From assembly GCA_028456385.1 (NCBI GenBank), contig JALNQF010000720.1, positions 1 to 15,691 on the forward strand: a DNA stretch of 15,691 nt. The letters are read 5' to 3'. Shown piece by piece: positions 1 to 9,366 of the stretch. The DNA is from Ophiosphaerella korrae (Eukaryota > Ascomycota > Dothideomycetes > Pleosporales > Phaeosphaeriaceae). The notes beneath the pieces were generated by a model. It was given only the letters and a program-made list of their open reading frames with translations, was not told the DNA's origin and did not search any database. The position numbers and the translations under genes are program-made. Each line of letters begins with the position of its first letter. Position 1 is the first letter of the stretch.

Positions 1-83
1 GCTGGCTGCTATTGATATGATCCGTGATGAAATTACTCTCGTGCCCCAAGGGCCGCCCTTGTTGAGTTACTCTTCTGTTCAAG
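1..83 (+). repeat. Fragment of LTR-like repeat (family B)
   Basis: Positions 32-83 are a diverged direct copy of 204-254 (shared core ATTACTCTCGTGCC then GGCCGCCCTTGTTGA). The first 60 bases also resemble 13627-13690. The copy runs off the left window edge and stops where TGTCAG begins at 84. No coding content is seen. Confidence 0.6.
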
Positions 84-328
84 TGTCAGATTTGAGGGTC
101 ACAAATTAATAGATGTAAACTAGAGTAAGTACTAAGTAGATCGATTGTTGTGTCTATCATCTGCGTTCTAGCTGCCTCTAATATCCTTCGTAAGTTTCTT
201 TGATTACTCTCGTGCCTTAAAGGCCGCCCTTGTTGAATCGCTCTCTTGTTTAAGGGATGCGCCGCCGTTGAGTCAATGCTTTGTTATTGGGTTAGGGGCG
301 AGGCTAGTATCACACTAGTCGCACACTA

Positions 329-379
329 ACGTGTCCGTGCACATCATGCGCGGGTTCACATCGTGCGCGGGGAACACCA
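329..379 (+). repeat. Left terminal inverted repeat of the pogo element
   Basis: All 51 bases match the reverse complement of 2392-2442. A 14-bp motif CACATCRTGCGCGG occurs twice inside it, at 340-353 and 357-370, exactly 17 bp apart. Confidence 0.95.
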
Positions 380-417
380 AACACCACCCTTTTTCAACAC
401 CACGTAACTCCATCAAT

Positions 418-2289
418 ATGAGCCCAATTAACGATGCGCTTGCAGCAATTGAATCGCTGGAACCTAGAGAAGATTGGTCGTATACAAAAATAGCTAAGAA
501 GTATGGTGTTGTACGCTCAACACTGATCCGAAGGCATAAGGCTCAAACACTGCCTATTCAGGAGGGGAATGCATTACGGCAAAAGCTTAGCCCACAACAA
601 GAGAGAGAGCTTGTACGTTACATAGAAGACCTTTTAAAGAAGCGCCTTCCTCTTATAAGAGAGATAGTTAAGAATTTTGCATTAGGTATAGCTACGCAGC
701 CTGTAAGCGAGAGCTAGGTTACCTGGTTTATCAACTGGCACAACGTTCATCTACTTTCGCAATAGGCAACTAGTATAGATCGCAATCGCTACTAAGCTGA
801 TTCAGGAAGTAAATATGCCCTATACTTCAAGTATCTACAGGAGAAAATAGAAGAATATCATATATAGGCACGGCACACGTACAATATAGATGAGAAGGGT
901 TTTTTGATTAGAATTACTAGCCGTTTAAAGCGGGTGTTTAGCAGGCGTATGTAGGAGAGAAAAGAGATTAGGGTATTACTTCAGGATGGCTCCTATAAAT
1001 AGATTACACTGCTAGCGTGTGTATGTGCCGATAGATTAACGCTGCTGCCAAGCCTGATTTATTAGTCAGATGCAGGAGCAATCTAATCAAGCTAGGTTAC
1101 AGATATTTAGGCAGGAGAGCACTCTGCTTATGTAACCTTATTATTATCTAGATAGACAAACAATGATATCGGGCTTGCATAGCTTGAACAGGTGTTTGAT
1201 CGATATACTAAGGAGAAGGCAGGGCGTGCGTACAGGCTGCTAATCGTTGATAGCTATAGATCTCATATTACAATAGATTTTCTTGAGTATTGCAACTAGC
1301 AAAAGATTATCCTAGCAATCTTTCCTCCTCATTTAACTCATACGCTTCAGCTACTTGACGTTGTATTATTTAGGCCTCTCTTAGCTACTTACTCAACTAA
1401 GCTATCCTCCTATCTTTACAAGAGCTAGGGGTTAGTCCTAATTTAAAAAGGAGACTTCTTCTATCTATTTTAGAAGGCCTAGGGTATCTCCTTTTAAAAG
1501 GAGACAATACTAAAGTCCTTTAAGGCTACAGGGATCTAGCCCCTTAATCCTAATATTATACTTAATAGATTCCGCAACTCTACTCTAGATAAACAAGAAT
1601 CACGAGAGAGCTCTACATCAATCCTTAGTAGATCTAACTAGAGGAAAATAAGCTAGGTTATTAATGCTATAGTAAAGGATAAGCAGAGTAAGGAGGCAAA
1701 GAAGCTTAGCTAATTACTCTATTATATATTAGTTTAAAACCAGCTACTCCGGCATAAGAATTAGGGCCTTAAGGAGGTTATTGCTTATAAGAAGAACTAC
1801 AAGAAGCATAGTAAGGCCTTTAATCTTTAGTAACGCTAGGAGTATTATAGTAGAGTAGTAATATAGTCACTAAGGAAGATTAGGGAAGCCCGTATACGCT
1901 AGAGTATCAAGGAGAAAGAGGAGCAAGAGCACAAGCTTCAAAAAGCTAAGAGAGATAAGCTTAAGAAGGCTGCTAAGCTATACAAGCTTAAGATAGCTAA
2001 GGAGAAGCGTACAGCCTGAGAGGCAGCTAAGGTAGTGAGAGAGAAGGAGAAGGCTAATCAGGTGGCTGAGCGCGCGCGTAAGAAAGAGGCACAAAACACT
2101 AGGAAGGCGATCTAATTGTCCTACAGAGGCAAGAGAAAGACCTCAAGTACATCTAAGCTATCTAGTAAGCGCAGGAAACAAGTGGTTGATGCTGCAGCAT
2201 CTGGGTGGTTATCGGGGGCTGCATCTGGGCGGGTTGCAAAGACGACGCGCTATGGCCGCAACGTCAAACTTCTAAGTAAATTTAATTAG
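418..2289 (+). pseudogene. Pogo-like DDE transposase, about 31 in-frame stops
   Basis: Reading in one frame from the ATG at 418 gives a pogo/tigger-like transposase of about 623 codons. Residues 1-50 form a psq-type helix-turn-helix (SYTKIAKKYGV then STLIRRH), followed by a CENP-B-like DNA-binding stretch. The DDE domain keeps all three acidic residues: Asp in NIDEKGF (889-891), Asp in LLIVDSYRSH (1249-1251) and Asp in LQLLDVV (1357-1359). The last two are 36 codons apart (DD35D). The C-terminus is Lys/Glu/Arg-rich and probably coiled coil. The first stop is TAG at 715. Of 31 internal stops, all but one are TAG or TAA at places where Gln or Trp is expected, and no frameshift is needed anywhere. 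I infer RIP. The first 99 codons are open, but a separate small gene there is unlikely. Confidence 0.9.
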
Positions 2290-2391
2290 TGTAAATTGAT
2301 CGCAAGCATCAAAAAAGAACTCCTCTACAAAATTGTAATTTAATAGCAATTGTAGATGGCTCTGCAGCCTCATTTCTGATCAGGTTGTTAA

Positions 2392-2442
2392 TGGTGTTCC
2401 CCGCGCACGATGTGAACCCGCGCATGATGTGCACGGACACGT
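2392..2442 (-). repeat. Right terminal inverted repeat of the pogo element
   Basis: This is a perfect inverted copy of 329-379, followed by the TA duplication at 2443-2444. Confidence 0.95.
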
Positions 2443-2651
2443 TAGCATCGTAGATCGATTGCCATCGCCGATCTCAAACGTCACCTGAAGCTCATGTGCC
2501 AGCTGAGTGAACCAACTCGCAAGCTCCATCCATGAGCTGAGTTGAGATTGAGATCTCAGCTTCGGCGCAGTATCGAGTGCGAGCCCTCGTCGCGCTGGAG
2601 CTCGGGCAGCAGCTCGTCATCGTTGCGCTGGTACACGCACCTAATCTGACA

Positions 2652-2735
2652 ACTTTACATAAGGAAACCTACTAATTTATTGTTTAATTTTAATTTATTA
2701 TACTAGTACAAGCTATCTTCAGCTACCTCTATAGC
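2652..2735 (+). repeat. RIP-mutated LTR fragment
   Basis: It aligns to 13378-13460, the 3' part of the solo LTR at 13231. In the best stretch the differences are transitions only (for example CTGATTCATTG becomes CTAATTTATTG), always toward A/T. Similarity fades after about 2735. Confidence 0.65.
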
Positions 2736-3410
2736 TCTCTAATAATATACTACAGCTAATAAGATGTAATTGTAAGGTGTATCCCTAGGTTGCGAGACGC
2801 ACGGTGTACCGAGACAATTTGTGAGGAAAATCCTCTCCGAATTTCCCCCAGCAAATATGTAGCACTTTGAATGATACACAAGGATCCTATAACTATATGA
2901 GTCTATGTTTCTAGATTTTCGCAAGGTTCCACCGAGTGGTTGTCGTTCTATACATCTATTCGTCAACGCCTTGTATTGCCGCTTCAAGATCTCTCCCTTG
3001 TTTTCTCACGACATACTAGGCTTCTCTAGATTTCGGAGGTGTGACAAAAAAGTCCGGTCAAGAAAGATATTTTTCCGCGCTTTGAAGTCTAATTTGACTG
3101 CAAGACGATGAATTCCGAAGGTTCCGATGTCGGCTGATCAACCCTTGAAATCCTTGGATGTTTTAGCGGGTTCCTTATCTGCATTAGTGCTTCTGAAGTT
3201 TGCTTATATAACATCGGTATTGAACAGTAAGTTACCCCTCAGCCATACTGTGGCGCATTGTTCTTTTTTTAGAAAAAGCTGCCATGTGCGTGCCAGTCTC
3301 TTTGTTTCTTTGGGGGTCGTTTTGGTGCCCCGCCTTGCTGTGCGTCGCCTCGCGTCACCTCGCCCTCAGCTCCTACTCTCCCAACACGATCACTAGCATT
3401 ACTAGCAAGT
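2736..3410. other. Intergenic, no gene recognised
   Basis: Short open frames exist on both strands, but none has recognisable domain content, a convincing start context or neighbour support. Positions 3200-3410 are CT-rich and lie just upstream of the second transposase, so they may be its leader or promoter region. I could not find an inverted repeat here that pairs with sequence downstream of 5150. Confidence 0.5.
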
Positions 3411-5150
3411 ATGGATAAGGCCAGTCGAGCTTTAGCGAAAGGCGTTCCTCCTGACGTGCCGAAATCGTATCGAGCCCTAGCAGACTATAGCCAGGTCCCC
3501 GCATCGACCCTCCATCATCGCGCACGCGGCCGACGCTCCATCGAAGACAAGGCTAAGAGTCAGCAGTATCTTAAAACTGGGAAGAGGATGCCCTCGTTCA
3601 GTATTTCCTACAGCTATCAGACCTCGGACAACCGATACGAATCAAGTTTCTCCCACCACTAGCCTTCTGTCTTACCCGTTATCGAAACGAGTCGGAACGA
3701 CCACCGAAGCCTCCAGGCAAGAACTGGTCGAAGGCATTTCAGGATCGGCATCCAGAGGTTCAAGCGAGGAGAGTCAAGGCTCTAGATTGGAACCGCCATG
3801 AGAAGAATATATACAGTAAAGTCGTACACTGGTACAAAGTTATCCAGAAGGTGTTAGACGATCCAGCGGTTTTAGCGGAGAACGTTTATAACATGGACGA
3901 GACTGGCGTCATGCTATCCATGCTAGGTTCTACGAAGGTCCTTGTAAGTAGGAGCGATATGCGAAACTATCGAGGTGCTCTGCTCGCGTAAAGCGCGAGG
4001 CTGTAACTGCGATCGAGTGCATTAGTGCTAGCGGTAGGTATTTGAACCCTATGGTTATTTGGCCAGCTTCGACTCATCAGAGCAACTGGAGTACCTATGA
4101 AACTCCTGGATGGCAATACGCATTATCGGATTCCGGATACACGGACTCCTACCTGAGCCTTCAGTGGCTCCTGCGTGTGTTTGACCCTGAGACCAAGGCA
4201 CAAGCTACCGATACATTCGGAGTACTTAAACCTCGAGTGCTAATCTGCGATGGGTTCGGGACGCACGAAACCCTCGAAATCCTTGAGTTCTGCCTCTTGA
4301 ACAAGATCATACTATGCCGTCTCCCCTCTCATACTTCCCATAAGCTACAGCCGTGCGATGTATCTACATTCGCCCCTCTTAAAGCAGCCTATCGTGATCA
4401 AGTTGAACGACTAGAACGAGGGGGCGTAAACAAGGTAGGGAAGGAGCATTTCACGTCTCTGTATAGCCCTGCGAGAGTTAAAGCCTTCACACCTAGGAAC
4501 ATTAAGGCTGGCTTCGCGGCATGTGGGTTGTTTCCGTTCAATCCAGATCGAGTGTTGAGGTCTATGCCAAAGCCACCTGAGCTAATAACGGAGGTCGATA
4601 ATGTGATGCCTAGGCCTTGTCGACCGGTAAGACTGGACCACCGCAAGACTGGACGATACAGTCTCCTAAGACGCCAGTATCGGCCGAGGGTTTCAATTCG
4701 CTACAGAATATGATTGTCCAGCAAAATACACACGCTTGTGACGAGACGGATAGATGGCGTCTACATAGGCTTATCCAGAAGCTTGGTAAAGCTGCCCAGA
4801 TGTCATTTGAAAAGGGTCCCCTTCAGCATAACCACATTCTATTCCTAATGACAATCAACAATGAAGCGAAGGTTCGTCGGTCAACGAAGGCAGTAGTGCT
4901 AGGGACGGCAAGGATCATGAGCTATGAGGACCTTGTGGAAGCTCGAGCTAAGCGTGATGAGCAAGATGCGACTAAAGAGGCGAAAGGCAAGGGGAAACGT
5001 GGACGTAAGCGTAAAGCTACTGTGCCAGAGACAGCAGCAGAAGCAAAAGCATCTCAAGCAGGACCAGCAGAGCCGACAGCAAAGAAGATACGTAGAAGTG
5101 AAGGACTAGACTTAGAGAAACAGCGCGCTCCAGTGGCACGGATGTATTAG
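3411..5150 (+). pseudogene. Second pogo-like DDE transposase, broken by three frameshifts
   Basis: A pogo-type transposase of about 580 residues can be followed through three frames. The N-terminus (ATG at 3411) has a psq helix-turn-helix around YRALADYSQVPASTLHHRA. The frame shifts near 3571-3580 (one base lost, just before Trp-Glu-Glu-Asp), at 3976-3985 (a 5-bp tandem duplication, TGCTC twice) and near 4612-4640. DDE residues are all present: Asp in NMDETG (3896-3898), Asp in LICDGFGTH (4249-4251) and Asp in LQPCDVS (4357-4359). The spacing of the last two is 36 codons. The C-terminus has the QNMI/NNEAKVRRSTK region and a Lys/Arg-rich tail ending in RAPVARMY, a C-terminal pattern I associate with fungal pogo transposases. 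Unlike its two neighbours it has no in-frame TAG/TAA load. Terminal inverted repeats were not found, so its element ends are unknown. Confidence 0.9.
3976..3985 (+). repeat. 5-bp tandem duplication causing a frameshift
   Basis: TGCTC is present twice in a row. Removing one copy joins the frame ending at the TAA of 3989-3991 to the frame that continues as RVKREAVTAIEC, which restores the transposase across this point. Confidence 0.8.
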
Positions 5151-5831
5151 AATTGTAATTTCATTTAAAGTTACCATGTTTAAAAATTCGTCATTCATTT
5201 ATGGAGCAACGACTTACTAATATCCCCTACTACGTAGCGAGAACCACGCCGTAAAGAGAAAATTCTACTACCTCAGCACCTCAATATCTCCCACGGGGGC
5301 GAATAAAGTTATAGATAGAATTCAAAGCTTCTTTAATCATTTCCACACCACATACTGCTCTAGGATGAGAAAAATACCATGGTGTTGATGAAGATGATGA
5401 TTGGATCCTCATAGCGTCAAGATCCGCTTTAATCGTTCCACCCCTGTTCAACCATGATTATCAGCAATTCTACCAATTTCGGAAGCAGATTAGTAACGTT
5501 ACAGCCCTGTTTAATTCAGTTTGTCTAGTATGTGTACACTCTGAGTACTGTGTCCTGTTTCTTTGTTCGCTGCCTGGCACTGCCTCACTGGCGCTCACTC
5601 GCACTCGGTATACCTAAGAAGGTCTAAGTAGATTTGCGCGAGGGCTACCATGCTTAGTAAATTTAAAGGCGCGGCTACGCGGTGCATTGCTATTATAGAG
5701 CTGTATCGTGGTGACATGCTGCTGCGGCTGCGTCCGGCGGCTGATCACACCACAATATATGGCCATATAGGAACTTAGTGGGAAGGCACTATGACAAGGA
5801 AGAACATCAGCCATTCCGCAGCGTAAACTAT
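5151..5831. other. Intergenic between transposase and HET gene 3' end
   Basis: No gene was recognised. It holds the 3' side of the second pogo element, one copy of a dispersed repeat (5219-5275) and, from about 5600, the presumed 3' untranslated region of the minus-strand HET gene. Confidence 0.5.
5219..5275 (-). repeat. Dispersed repeat, copy 1
   Basis: The reverse complement matches 11190-11247 (shared ACGGYGTGGTTCTC, then CTACGTAGTRGGGGATATT), and more weakly 11780-11830. The element it belongs to is unknown. Confidence 0.6.
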
Positions 5832-8260
5832 TCAAACTATTATAACATCCTCTATGGTGCAATCTGCAAGCCACTCATTGCCATACGACTTAAAATACCC
5901 TATCCTCCGATACTTGACCGAAGTTTGTTCTTTTGCGTATTGGTTTGTATTAACTTGCCGTAGAACCAACCCTTCCTGGTTTGCCAATCTCAAACATGTG
6001 ATTATGTCAAATTCTTCCGCTACAGTTCTTGTTCGGCGGAAGTCGCTTTGCATGTCTTCCTGACTATCAATATAAACAGCGCCTCTCATCTCATCTCTTT
6101 GGGGGTTAACGTCAAAGAGTGCGATTGAAACCAATCGCGCCAGTTTTACCGGAGCAGTGATGATTATTTGGCCATCAAGGATATCTCCAAATGGGAATGA
6201 AATGTCCCGCAAACCCGCAGAGCAGTCTTTGACGACTATGGTCGACATAATCGCGTCTGAATCCAGCTTAGGAAATGCAATTTGTTGCTGTTGGGAAGCC
6301 CAGGACCAAGATGGTGCAATATATCTTGATGGACGCGGTGGGAGCTCGAGCCGGTTATTCGTACATTTCCTATGCCAAAGAAGCTCACGAGGTAGAGCTC
6401 GTCTCCAGAGTCCCGCCACGTAGTCGTCATGGAGTGCTTTTTGGTATTTCGCTGCAATCCCTGCCACAGCACGGAGCACATCTTCAGGGTATGTGAATGA
6501 TCTTCCGGTGAGTTCCATAACAGTATCTTCCCACCCTTTGTAAAGCGTGTGTTTGTCGTTCCAGCCTTGACCAGCGGTTAAAAAAGAGCCTTGCAACTCC
6601 TCTGAATACCCTTGCTCGAGCGGAATGCTACGACATACCCACCGCAGGCGAGAAGCACTATATATAAGAAGTCTCCGTGAGAGAAGCTTTTCTTGAAGCG
6701 TCCAACCTCTCTTCTCGATTGGATTGGTCTTAGCGTCAAAATCGGGCAGTTGGGAAATCTCATACATAATGGATTTGGCAACTTCGTCATTGGGCTTCAA
6801 ACGGAGGGGTAATCGTAATGGTTCTAAATGCAGCTGGGGTCTCGGGTATAGGAACCCAGTCGATACCGATGCTGCGCTTGCTGCGCTGATCGTAACGTAG
6901 CTATTGTTGTAAATGGTATCCATCCGGACTATCTCCCGTTGCTTGTCGTAGTGTGAATCTTGAGGATGCAAAAGGCGTCGACCCAGAGATACCTGATACC
7001 GAGCTCCCGAGTGATTTTAATCGCATCAAGAATTGTTTGTGGAAGAGAATCTTCCGCTAGCCCGTATAGAAAATTGTCGTAGCTCTCATGGGTGAGGACT
7101 ATCTTCTGATCTCCTCCCCAACAATAAGTGAGAGCTACATAGTCACCTCTCAATCCGTTGCTCTCAATCAACGTGATAAATCCAGGTGTGTTGTTTGGGC
7201 TGACATCTAGTATCCTATTTGGTAAAATGGGCAGATTTGACCGTGAACAGTGCACATGATGCGTATCGCAATCTGCTAGCCATATTTTTGCTTGTTCACT
7301 AGCCTCAGGGGCAGCTATCTCCGTTATGGGTGGTCTGCTCTTGAGACCATCGAGTGGCGGAGAATCTGTCTGGAAATTAATGCCATACTGTTAATGAACC
7401 ATTGCTATTCTTGACGTACCGTGGGCTAGAAACATTTGGAAAAAAGGTCCAGGAATATTCACCCCGTTGTTGGTCTGAATATAAGGCTGGAATGTATTGA
7501 CACACTGCATTGTACCGTAAACATTTAGGGAGACCACAAGCTCGTCCACATTGACGCCAACGCATGCCGTTAATCCGAAGGACTCATCATAGTCAAGTTC
7601 CGACGCTTTAGCCTCGATTGCAAAGTTTTTAGCATCTTGCCAAGCCGACAGGATTATTCTGCAAACTGTACAACCGATAGCTGCAGACTTCTGGATTGTG
7701 GTTGTCTGGATCTTGAAAGTAATACACAGGACTCGCGCGTGTTCCCTGACTCCGTCGAGTTGCTGCTCAAACTTCCCAGAGGTTAATCGGGAAGTGCAGG
7801 TTGCGCATAGTGGTGAATAGTACGAATTCCTACTCAACTGTGGAACATGTGATTGGTTCTCCGGTTCGATTGAAATGTCGTCATCGGTATTTATCGTCTG
7901 GAATAATGATTTATCTTGTTTAGCCATAGCTGATCTCATCCGGACAATCCTATGGAGCCATAGACTATAGGTGGGGGAAAGCATGAAGGTAAGACGCGAA
8001 TCTTCTATCCTTGTTCCTTTCGTTTTGTCGACAGTATGTGGGGAAGAGCTGCTCTTACTCTGTGTTGGTGGCAACACGTCATTCTTGCAGCTTCCACAAT
8101 CGACCACCAGGGCTGCAAGATTGGCAGCAGCTTGTTCCAAAGCATCTTGTCGTTTTTCAAGTCGAGTGATCCGATCAAGGACGTAGTAGGTGAGAAGAAC
8201 AGATACTGATAAGCCCATCATAAAGGCTACATTCGCCTTAGCGGAATTCAATCTGTTCAT
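5832..8260 (-). pseudogene. HET-domain (heterokaryon incompatibility) protein, one intron, one-base frameshift
   Basis: Exon 1 is 8260-7420 and exon 2 is 7365-5832. With one base restored the product is 791 residues. Residues about 10-28 are a hydrophobic membrane-type segment, followed by a short heptad-like stretch (29-50). Cys motifs LCATC (151-155) and GCTVC (196-200) are typical upstream of HET domains. The HET domain runs about 356-453: YVALTYCWGG, then LPQTILDAIKITRELG, LWVDAFCI and a QD-like continuation, ending NNSYVTISAASA..GFL. Downstream GWTLQEKLLSRR and APSWSWAS are the usual C-terminal marks. A base is missing at 6961/6962 (CTC-AAG where CTC-CAA-GAT is expected), so translation would stop after about 425 residues. 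The start could instead be the Met at 7939, giving a soluble protein. HET proteins trigger programmed cell death on non-self contact; that role is inferred from the family. The frameshift may be genuine or a sequencing error. Confidence 0.85.
7366..7419 (-). other. Predicted 54-nt spliceosomal intron in the HET gene
   Basis: The minus strand has the donor GTACGT at 7419-7414 and the acceptor CAG at 7368-7366, with TTAAC/TTAAT branch-like sites between. The in-frame TAA that would end exon 1 lies inside it. The length is a multiple of three, and splicing joins ..FLAH to DSPPLDGL. The nearby CCAG acceptor (50 nt) would break the frame. Confidence 0.7.
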
Positions 8261-8799
8261 CGTGCCTGATGAGTGGCCGCAGTCGATTTGCAGGCCGATG
8301 AATAGTTAATGGAGGACTCCAACAGAGAATAGTTGATGTGCAGATTTGTATTGGTAATGGTGGGGCAGCGCTAGGCAGCAGCGAAGAAGTTCATTGGTTG
8401 AACCATGATCGTAACACAAGTCTTCTATTTAGACGAGCGTGAAAGCGACAGCACATATGTAATTTTAGTATAGGACCATTCTGCAGTGCTCCAAGGTGGC
8501 TAGTGTATATTTTACATATGAATCTATAATTAATTCCAACGCGTACACGGAGACTGTATGTCTTAAGGGTCAAAGTACTTGTCAAGTTTCTCGGCACGCA
8601 GGGTTTCTCAGCACATAAGGTGGAACAGTAGATTCAAATGCGCAGGCTCGAGGGTATACATGTCACACATAAAGACTCGTGGCAGTGCCGCGATAAAGTC
8701 TAAAGGCTGCAGATGTGTGAGGTCGTAAGATACAGCAGCTACTACGCCCGTTACGAGCACAGTTGTTCGCGAGCCACAGTTATCGTTAGCCACATGTGG
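8261..8799. other. Upstream region of the HET gene, no gene recognised
   Basis: Two short minus-strand open frames here (8391-8597, 8608-8793) show no recognisable protein features. The region is bounded on the right by the CTTAT duplication of a solo LTR, so the HET promoter presumably lies within these 540 bases. I cannot point to a specific element. Confidence 0.4.
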
Positions 8800-8804
8800 C
8801 TTAT

Positions 8805-9226
8805 TGTTAGGATCCGGTCACAACATCATTGTTCGATCCCCACATGCAATTACTAGCGTTCGCTTCGTGAGGCACGGGCAGAAGATCACGTGACTTGGTC
8901 AGCCTGATCAGTAGCCTTGGCACACTGAGCACACTGAGCACACTGAGCGAGTCGCATCTGATCAACTGAGCATATCCTGATCAGCTTGATCAATTGATCA
9001 GTCCAACTGATCAACCCTAGTATGTAGGAACGCGAGGATGAACTCTCATACTCGTGTTCAACCTGTTTATCAATCTATCGTTTGGATTACACTCAGGCTA
9101 CCTTGTTGACTCGTTACACTTCGCAAGATACTATCGTATCAACAAACCCCTCTACCTTCCGTCGTAAGTCACTGCCCGAGAACTAACCTAACTCCCTTAG
9201 GACTAGCTACCCTTCTGGATTTAACA
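8805..9226 (+). mobile_element. Solo LTR (422 bp) with 5-bp target-site duplication
   Basis: It begins TGTTA (8805-8809) and ends TAACA (9222-9226), a 5-bp inverted terminus with the canonical TG..CA. It is flanked on both sides by CTTAT (8800-8804 and 9227-9231). No coding sequence is inside. The size and 5-bp duplication suit a Ty1/copia- or gypsy-type LTR left after recombination between two LTRs. The superfamily cannot be decided from the LTR alone. Confidence 0.88.
8905..9013 (+). repeat. Cluster of six TGATCA palindromes inside the solo LTR
   Basis: TGATCA occurs at 8905, 8959, 8978, 8987, 8995 and 9008. A three-copy 9-bp tandem repeat, CACACTGAG, lies within the cluster at 8921-8947. 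This is the likely U3 region, so a role in LTR transcription is possible but unproven. Confidence 0.85.
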
Positions 9227-9274
9227 CTTATCTGCTGGCACATATCACACGATTACGTCAGCGTCTACACAATA

Positions 9275-9342
9275 ACGTAAAGCACCAGTGAGCCGGTCAC
9301 CCCAGTGAGCCGGTCACTTTTTCTTGGCATTGCGAACACCAC
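9275..9342 (+). repeat. Left terminal inverted repeat with a doubled 13-bp motif
   Basis: GTGAGCCGGTCAC occurs twice, at 9288-9300 and 9305-9317, 17 bp apart. The motif is itself an imperfect palindrome (GTGA..TCAC). Confidence 0.93.
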
Positions 9343-9366
9343 AACTTTGGGGGTTAATAATAAACT

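Larger units (their letters stand above)
329..2442 (+). mobile_element. Pogo/Tc1-mariner superfamily DNA transposon, inactivated by point mutation
   Basis: The element is 2,114 bp, bounded by perfect 51-bp terminal inverted repeats (329-379 and 2392-2442, outer end ACGTGTCCGTGCAC). It is flanked by the TA dinucleotide at 327-328 and 2443-2444. TA duplication is the hallmark of the Tc1/mariner/pogo superfamily. The insertion is proved by an empty site: another copy of the host repeat, inverted at about 14076-14130, has the same flanks joined over a single TA (14108-14109). Inside is one transposase frame on the plus strand, full of TAG/TAA stops, so the copy is not autonomous. Confidence 0.93.
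84..2651 (+). repeat. LTR-like repeat, split by a pogo-type transposon
   Basis: It starts TGTCAGAT (84-91) and ends ATCTGACA (2644-2651), an 8-bp terminal inverted repeat of the LTR type. Without the inserted transposon it is about 450 bp (84-328 plus 2445-2651). Positions 152-327 and 2445-2651 match the reverse complement of 13934-14290 closely, in the same order. No target-site duplication is visible (flanks TCAAG and ACTTT differ), so it may be an old or rearranged solo LTR. The first 46 bases instead look most like the solo LTR at 13231. Confidence 0.65.

Noticed and set aside
2739..3396. Three short open frames (2739-2987 minus, 2905-3111 and 3127-3396 plus)
   Set aside because: They have no recognisable domains, overlap one another and fit chance expectation.
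3040..5600. Terminal inverted repeats for the second pogo element
   Set aside because: I compared the flanks of 3411-5150 by eye on both strands and found no convincing inverted match or paired TA. A computed self-alignment could still find one.
5854..6496. Several plus-strand open frames over the HET gene
   Set aside because: They lie antisense to the conserved HET and C-terminal regions and show no domain features.
6955..6970. An intron or programmed frameshift explaining the HET frame change
   Set aside because: The conserved residues on both sides overlap by one base, so splicing cannot resolve it. No slippery heptamer of a known type is seen. A one-base deletion is simpler.
7371..7419. 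A 50-nt intron ending at TTCCAG in the HET gene
   Set aside because: It has a good acceptor, but the length is not a multiple of three and it leads to a stop in the new frame. The acceptor four bases downstream keeps the frame.
8391..8793. Two minus-strand open frames upstream of the HET gene
   Set aside because: They have no protein features and no conserved pattern.
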